From Emticicia sp051209875 (lineage in GTDB: Bacteria; Bacteroidota; Bacteroidia; Cytophagales; Spirosomataceae), in NCBI RefSeq assembly GCF_051209875.1, contig NZ_JBNTQY010000001.1, positions 4,526,001-4,590,000 on the forward strand: a stretch of 64,000 nt of DNA, given 5' to 3'. This document shows positions 60,718 to 64,000 of this stretch, piece after piece. The translations under genes and the position numbers were made by a program. Every line of letters starts with the position of its first letter. Within the stretch, counting starts at the first letter, position 1. Below the pieces are notes generated by a model. That model was not told the DNA's origin and ran no database searches. It was given only the letters and a program-made list of their open reading frames with translations.

Positions 60718-61236
60718 ATGAAAAAATGTGTTTTCCTTGATCGTGACGGTGTATTAAATGAAGAACAGCATGACTATGTAAGTCGTGAGGAAGATTTTGT
60801 GATTCGAGATGGCGTAGTTGAAGGACTGGTTTTATTAAAAAACGCAGGTTATTTACTCATCGTAGTAACAAATCAAGCTGGAATAGCCAAAGGAATGTAC
60901 ACCGAAAGCCTTGTCAGGGATTTACACAATATTCTTCAAAATAAATGTGGTGGCATTATTGACGACCTTTATTTTGCCAAACATCATCCAAAATATACTT
61001 CAGATTCGCTTCTTCGTAAACCTGATTCGCTCATGCTTGAAAAAGCGATGGCAAAATACCATATAGATTCTACCCAGTCATTTATGATTGGTGATGCCGA
61101 GCGTGACGTAAAAGCAGGAAAAAAAGCTGGTGTAAAAACAATTCACATTACGGGAGGTAAAGAAACAACCGATTTAGCCGACTGGCAATTTGGCAGTCTG
61201 TTGGAAGCTTCAAAATTTATTACTAACTCAATATAG
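60718..61236 (+). CDS. gmhB: D-glycero-beta-D-manno-heptose-1,7-bisphosphate 7-phosphatase (GmhB-like)
   Basis: A 172-residue HAD-superfamily phosphatase: FLDRDGVLNEE (nucleophile DxD), VVTNQAGIAKGMY (motif II), RKPDSLMLEKAM (motif III Lys) and MIGDAERDVKAGKKAGVKTI (motif IV). It has no CxH zinc loop as seen in E. coli GmhB; the segment FAKHHPKYTSDSLLRKP occurs in its place. The family also includes histidinol phosphatase-like enzymes, so the substrate is provisional. It functions in ADP-heptose synthesis for lipopolysaccharide. Confidence 0.82.
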   Translation: MKKCVFLDRDGVLNEEQHDYVSREEDFVIRDGVVEGLVLLKNAGYLLIVVTNQAGIAKGMYTESLVRDLHNILQNKCGGIIDDLYFAKHHPKYTSDSLLRKPDSLMLEKAMAKYHIDSTQSFMIGDAERDVKAGKKAGVKTIHITGGKETTDLADWQFGSLLEASKFITNSI

Positions 61237-61241
61237 TAAAA

Positions 61242-61367
61242 TCAAGCGTGTCTTTTTTCTACAGGTGTTTTCGGAGCAACTTTGCCATAAGCAGGGCATT
61301 GTTGACGGCGACATGATGCCATTCCTACAATCATCAAAAGGCTTAATATCAATAATTTAGACTTCAT
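61242..61367 (-). CDS. 41-residue small lipoprotein
   Basis: The frame encodes MKSKLLILSLLMIVGMASC then RRQQCPAYGKVAPKTPVEKRHA, 41 residues in all, and reads leftward. MKSKLLILSLLMIVGMASC is a full signal peptide with a lipobox ending at Cys19. The mature 23 residues have one more Cys and many Lys/Pro. It ends 5 bases from the convergent gmhB stop. Such small lipoproteins are common in Bacteroidota and usually missed by gene callers. Function is unknown. Confidence 0.6.
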   Translation of the reverse strand: MKSKLLILSLLMIVGMASCRRQQCPAYGKVAPKTPVEKRHA

Positions 61368-61403
61368 TAGTAAATATTTTATTGGTTGTTTTAATATCTT
61401 TAT

Positions 61404-61450
61404 TCATGTCCTGAGTCTATCGAAAGAATCAGGACATGAGTAATTTTTTT
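61404..61450 (+). terminator. Hairpin between the small lipoprotein and arginine decarboxylase
   Basis: TCATGTCCTGA (61404-61414) and TCAGGACATGA (61429-61439) form an 11-bp perfect stem. On the plus strand it is followed by GTAATTTTTTTC. The T-run favours plus-strand termination (gmhB read-through); it may also mark the end of the leftward decarboxylase mRNA. Confidence 0.6.
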
Positions 61451-61498
61451 CAAGTTCACAATGTTTAATTTCTAAACGCAAATATCGCAAAATTTATT

Positions 61499-62995
61499 TT
61501 ATAGCACCGCCTCTTCCTGTAACTCTTCTGTGGTCTTTTTGCTCTTTTTGCTAATACTATTATTGATCAATTTTTGTGGCTCTGTTTTTTTATCTGACTT
61601 ATAACCTAAAATTTTCATCATTGAGTCACTGTCTTGTTCGGGTGAAAACAATTCGGTCGTAATATTTCCTTCATCATCCAAATTAACCAAAACGTGCTGT
61701 GGAGCTGGAATCAAACAATGTTGAATACCACCGTAGCCACCCAAAGATTCTTGGTAAGCTCCTGTATGGAAAAATCCAATATATTGGTCTTCGTTGTCAA
61801 TGTCAAAAACTGGTAAATATAAGTCTTCTGAGTGAGCCTCTGTATTATAAAAATCAGCAGAATCACAGGTCAATCCTCCCAAATTTACTTTTTCATAAGG
61901 ACTATCCCAGTTATTGACAGGCATCATGATATATTTCTGACCAATTCCCCAAGAATCTGGCAATTGTGTAATAAATGAGCCATCAATCATGTACCATAAC
62001 TCACGGTCATTTTGCTGTTTTTTATCAATTACCTTGTAAATAACTGCCCCACTTTCACCCACAGTATAACTACCAAACTCTGTAAAAATATGTGGAACTG
62101 GTACGTTATTTTTATTACAAATCCACTGAATATTTTCTATAATTTCATCAATCATTGCTTGATAATCATAATTAAAAACCAATGATGTTTGAATCGGCAA
62201 ACCTCCACCAATATCAATCGAATCAAGTTCTGGACAAAGTTTCTTCATCTCGCAATACTTGAACATAAAACGAGTAAGCTCAGACCAATAATAAGCATTG
62301 TCTTTGATACCTGCGTTGATAAAAAAGTGCAACATTTTGAGTTTAAAGCGAGAATTTGGCTTTATTTTCTCTAAATACAAGCTATTAATATCATTATAAC
62401 GCACACCCAAACGTGAGGTATAAAAAGCAAAGTTTGGTTCTTCATCAGTTGCAATTCTTATGCCAACACTTACAGTTTCGGCGGTAGAATTTTCGAGATA
62501 ATAATCAATTTCTTTCAGATTATCCAAAATTGGAATACAGTTTACAAAGCCATCGTTATGCAAAGCCGAAATATCCTCTAAATACTTCGGACGCTTATAT
62601 CCATTTGAAATGATATAAGTATTTTTATTTATTTTTCCATCTTCATACAAAGCTCTGATGATATTGATATCAAAAGCCGACGAAGTTTCTAAATGCACAT
62701 TACTTTTCAAGGCAGTTTCGATCACAAATTTAAAATGTGATGACTTTGTACAATAACAATACGTATAATTGCCTTTATAATTATACTTTTTCATCGCATT
62801 TCTGAAAAGCAATTTGGCATTGTCAATATGCTCTGCTATTTTTGGCAAATAGCTTATCTTAAGCGGTGTACCATATTGCTTGATAATATCAGTTAGGCGA
62901 ACGTTGTTAAAAAGGAGTGTATGGCTATCATCGACACCAAATTCACGAGTTGGAAACTCAAATGTTTGTTCGATTAGATCTATGTAACGTTTCAT
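61499..62995 (-). CDS. speA: Arginine decarboxylase (PLP, alanine-racemase-fold type)
   Basis: A 498-residue enzyme from the ATG at 62995 (MKRYIDLIEQTFEFPTREFGV); the frame opens 30 bases earlier but that start is less typical. The PLP Lys is in YCYCTKSSHFKFVIETAL, the glycine-rich PLP-phosphate loop is SIDIGGGLPIQT, and the later TCDSADFYN matches the active-site CDSxD motif. Bacteroidota biosynthetic arginine decarboxylases have this compact form and start spermidine synthesis through agmatine. Related meso-DAP decarboxylases are possible but less likely by length. Confidence 0.92.
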   Translation of the reverse strand: MKRYIDLIEQTFEFPTREFGVDDSHTLLFNNVRLTDIIKQYGTPLKISYLPKIAEHIDNAKLLFRNAMKKYNYKGNYTYCYCTKSSHFKFVIETALKSNVHLETSSAFDINIIRALYEDGKINKNTYIISNGYKRPKYLEDISALHNDGFVNCIPILDNLKEIDYYLENSTAETVSVGIRIATDEEPNFAFYTSRLGVRYNDINSLYLEKIKPNSRFKLKMLHFFINAGIKDNAYYWSELTRFMFKYCEMKKLCPELDSIDIGGGLPIQTSLVFNYDYQAMIDEIIENIQWICNKNNVPVPHIFTEFGSYTVGESGAVIYKVIDKKQQNDRELWYMIDGSFITQLPDSWGIGQKYIMMPVNNWDSPYEKVNLGGLTCDSADFYNTEAHSEDLYLPVFDIDNEDQYIGFFHTGAYQESLGGYGGIQHCLIPAPQHVLVNLDDEGNITTELFSPEQDSDSMMKILGYKSDKKTEPQKLINNSISKKSKKTTEELQEEAVL

Positions 62996-63189
62996 ATTAA
63001 GTGTAAAATTGAAAAATATGTGCAAATGTCATATTAAATTAAGAACTTTGCAATGAAATTATTAGCTTCTTTTGGCTTTTAGCAATTAGCTATTAGCATT
63101 TAGCTAAAAAACGTTTCCCTCCATTAGAGAAACGAAAGTTTTCTATAAAAATTTAAAAGCCAAACGCTAAAGGCTACTAGCTTTTCTTT

Positions 63190-64000
63190 ATGAGCAAAAA
63201 AATACATTTTATAGCTGTTGGTGGTGCTGTGATGCACAACCTTGCACTTGCCTTACACAAAAAGGGTTATCAAGTTACTGGTTCAGATGATGAAATCAAT
63301 GACCCATCGAAAAGCCGCTTGGCTGCAGTAGGTATCTTACCTACTGAATTAGGTTGGTTTCCTGAAAAAATAACTGCCGATTTAGATGCCGTGATTTTGG
63401 GGATGCACGCCTTTGTTGATAATCCGGAGTTGGCAAAAGCACAAGAGCTTGGTCTAAAAATATACTCTTTCCCAGAATATATTTATGAGCAAAGCCTTAA
63501 TAAACAAAGAGTGGTAATTGCAGGAAGTCATGGCAAAACAAGCATTACAAGCATCATTCTTCATGTTTTAAAGTTTTATAAACGAAAATTTGATTATTTG
63601 GTTGGTGCTCAAATTGAAGGCTTTGATATAATGGTCGAACTCAATGATGATTCACCAGTTATTATCATCGAAGGTGATGAATATCCAGAATCAAAAATTC
63701 ATCTCAAATCAAAATTTTTATTTTATCACCCACATATTTGTTTGATTAGTGGCGTAGCTTGGGACCATTTTAATATTTTCCCAACTTTCGAGAGTTATGT
63801 ACAAACTTTTGAAGAATTGGCCGATGGTTTGCCAAAAGCAGGAAGCATCATTTATGATGAAACCGATGACATTGCCAAAGTTATTGGGGAAAAAGACCGT
63901 GCTGATGTGGCTAAGTTTCCTTATAAAGCTCATCCGTACAAAGTCGAAAATGGCAAATGTGTATTATTAACCAGCAAAGGCGACGTACCATTAGAGATTT
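63190..64000 (+). CDS. mpl: Mpl-like peptidoglycan ligase (partial, runs off the end)
   Basis: An open frame from the ATG at 63190 to the window edge (270 residues seen). The N-terminus KKIHFIAVGGAVMHNLALALHKKGYQVTGSDDEI is the Mur-ligase Rossmann domain. It is followed by the ATP loop VVIAGSHGKTSITSIILHVL and EGDEYPESKIH, VAWDHFNIFPTFESY. This matches Mpl-type UDP-N-acetylmuramate:L-Ala-gamma-D-Glu-meso-DAP ligases (murein recycling), whose GSHGKT loop and EGDEY are characteristic. MurC is the closest alternative, but EGDEY and GAQIEG favour Mpl. Confidence 0.85.
   Translation, partial: MSKKIHFIAVGGAVMHNLALALHKKGYQVTGSDDEINDPSKSRLAAVGILPTELGWFPEKITADLDAVILGMHAFVDNPELAKAQELGLKIYSFPEYIYEQSLNKQRVVIAGSHGKTSITSIILHVLKFYKRKFDYLVGAQIEGFDIMVELNDDSPVIIIEGDEYPESKIHLKSKFLFYHPHICLISGVAWDHFNIFPTFESYVQTFEELADGLPKAGSIIYDETDDIAKVIGEKDRADVAKFPYKAHPYKVENGKCVLLTSKGDVPLEI

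Noticed and set aside
1..64000. CRISPR array, rRNA or transposase/IS element
   Set aside because: No regularly spaced repeat-spacer array, rRNA sequence or transposase frame was found on either strand.

Overview
The window is chromosomal DNA of a Bacteroidota bacterium, most likely of the Cytophagales. It is AT-rich. Two promoters can be read as TTTG/TTG, a spacer of about 20 bases, then TAnnTTTG, which is the Bacteroidota consensus. Several families are typical of the phylum: PUR/DUF3276, DUF3127, DUF3871, a Bacteroidota-type arginine decarboxylase, and a Mpl-like Mur ligase. Genus cannot be fixed from sequence alone.

Left chromosomal part (1-21.6 kb). Housekeeping and envelope genes come first: miaA, a ThuA/sorbosone-dehydrogenase-like/PKD secreted protein, ychF, a PUR protein, an RlpA-like protein and a DUF58 protein. 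A degenerate LytS-type kinase lies among them. At 7.7-13.7 kb is a compact plus-strand cluster: two near-identical small secreted proteins, a periplasmic Ig-like chaperone candidate, a 903-residue outer-membrane-barrel protein with C-terminal carboxypeptidase-regulatory-like domains, and two further subunit-like proteins. I read it as a chaperone/usher-like surface-fibre system not clearly of a named class. Then follow an Ig/PKD-repeat protein, a membrane protein, a vanadium haloperoxidase-like lipoprotein, L-serine dehydratase, a peroxiredoxin, a holin-like membrane protein, hisIE, a TonB-C protein, tRNA-Gly and tRNA-Leu.

Integrated element (21,616-51,559, about 29.9 kb). It sits in the 3' end of tRNA-Leu. 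A 16-bp direct repeat marks both ends, and a tyrosine integrase lies just inside the right end. TGTAGAAA arm-type repeats lie inside both ends, and the likely native tRNA terminator now lies beyond the right repeat. It carries an excisionase-like protein, a primase/helicase, a UvrD helicase, an OB-fold protein and a RecA-like phage ATPase, but no relaxase, conjugation or virion genes. Cargo includes a CHAP-like lipoprotein, an MFS transporter/histidine-kinase/partner operon, an SDR, a GNAT/AbiV pair, a HEPN-like protein, DUF2971, a DUF262-DUF1524 (GmrSD-like) protein, and a three-gene winged-helix/AAA+/PIN operon facing a DNA methyltransferase. The stretch 33.5-43.9 kb reads as a defence island. 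Repeated hairpins and direct repeats are scattered through the element.

Right chromosomal part (51.6-64 kb). It holds an acetyl-CoA hydrolase/transferase, an SF1 helicase, and a four-gene coupled operon of carrier protein, cytochrome P450, MBOAT acyltransferase and SGNH-like protein. That operon resembles the DltC/DltB/DltD logic with a P450 added. A Uma2 nuclease, a fatty-acid-hydroxylase-family protein, gmhB, a 41-residue lipoprotein, arginine decarboxylase and the start of a Mpl-like ligase follow.

The three most notable items are the fibre-like cluster (7.7-13.7 kb), the AAA+/PIN/methyltransferase module (39.3-43.9 kb) and the carrier/P450/MBOAT/SGNH operon (54.9-58.7 kb).
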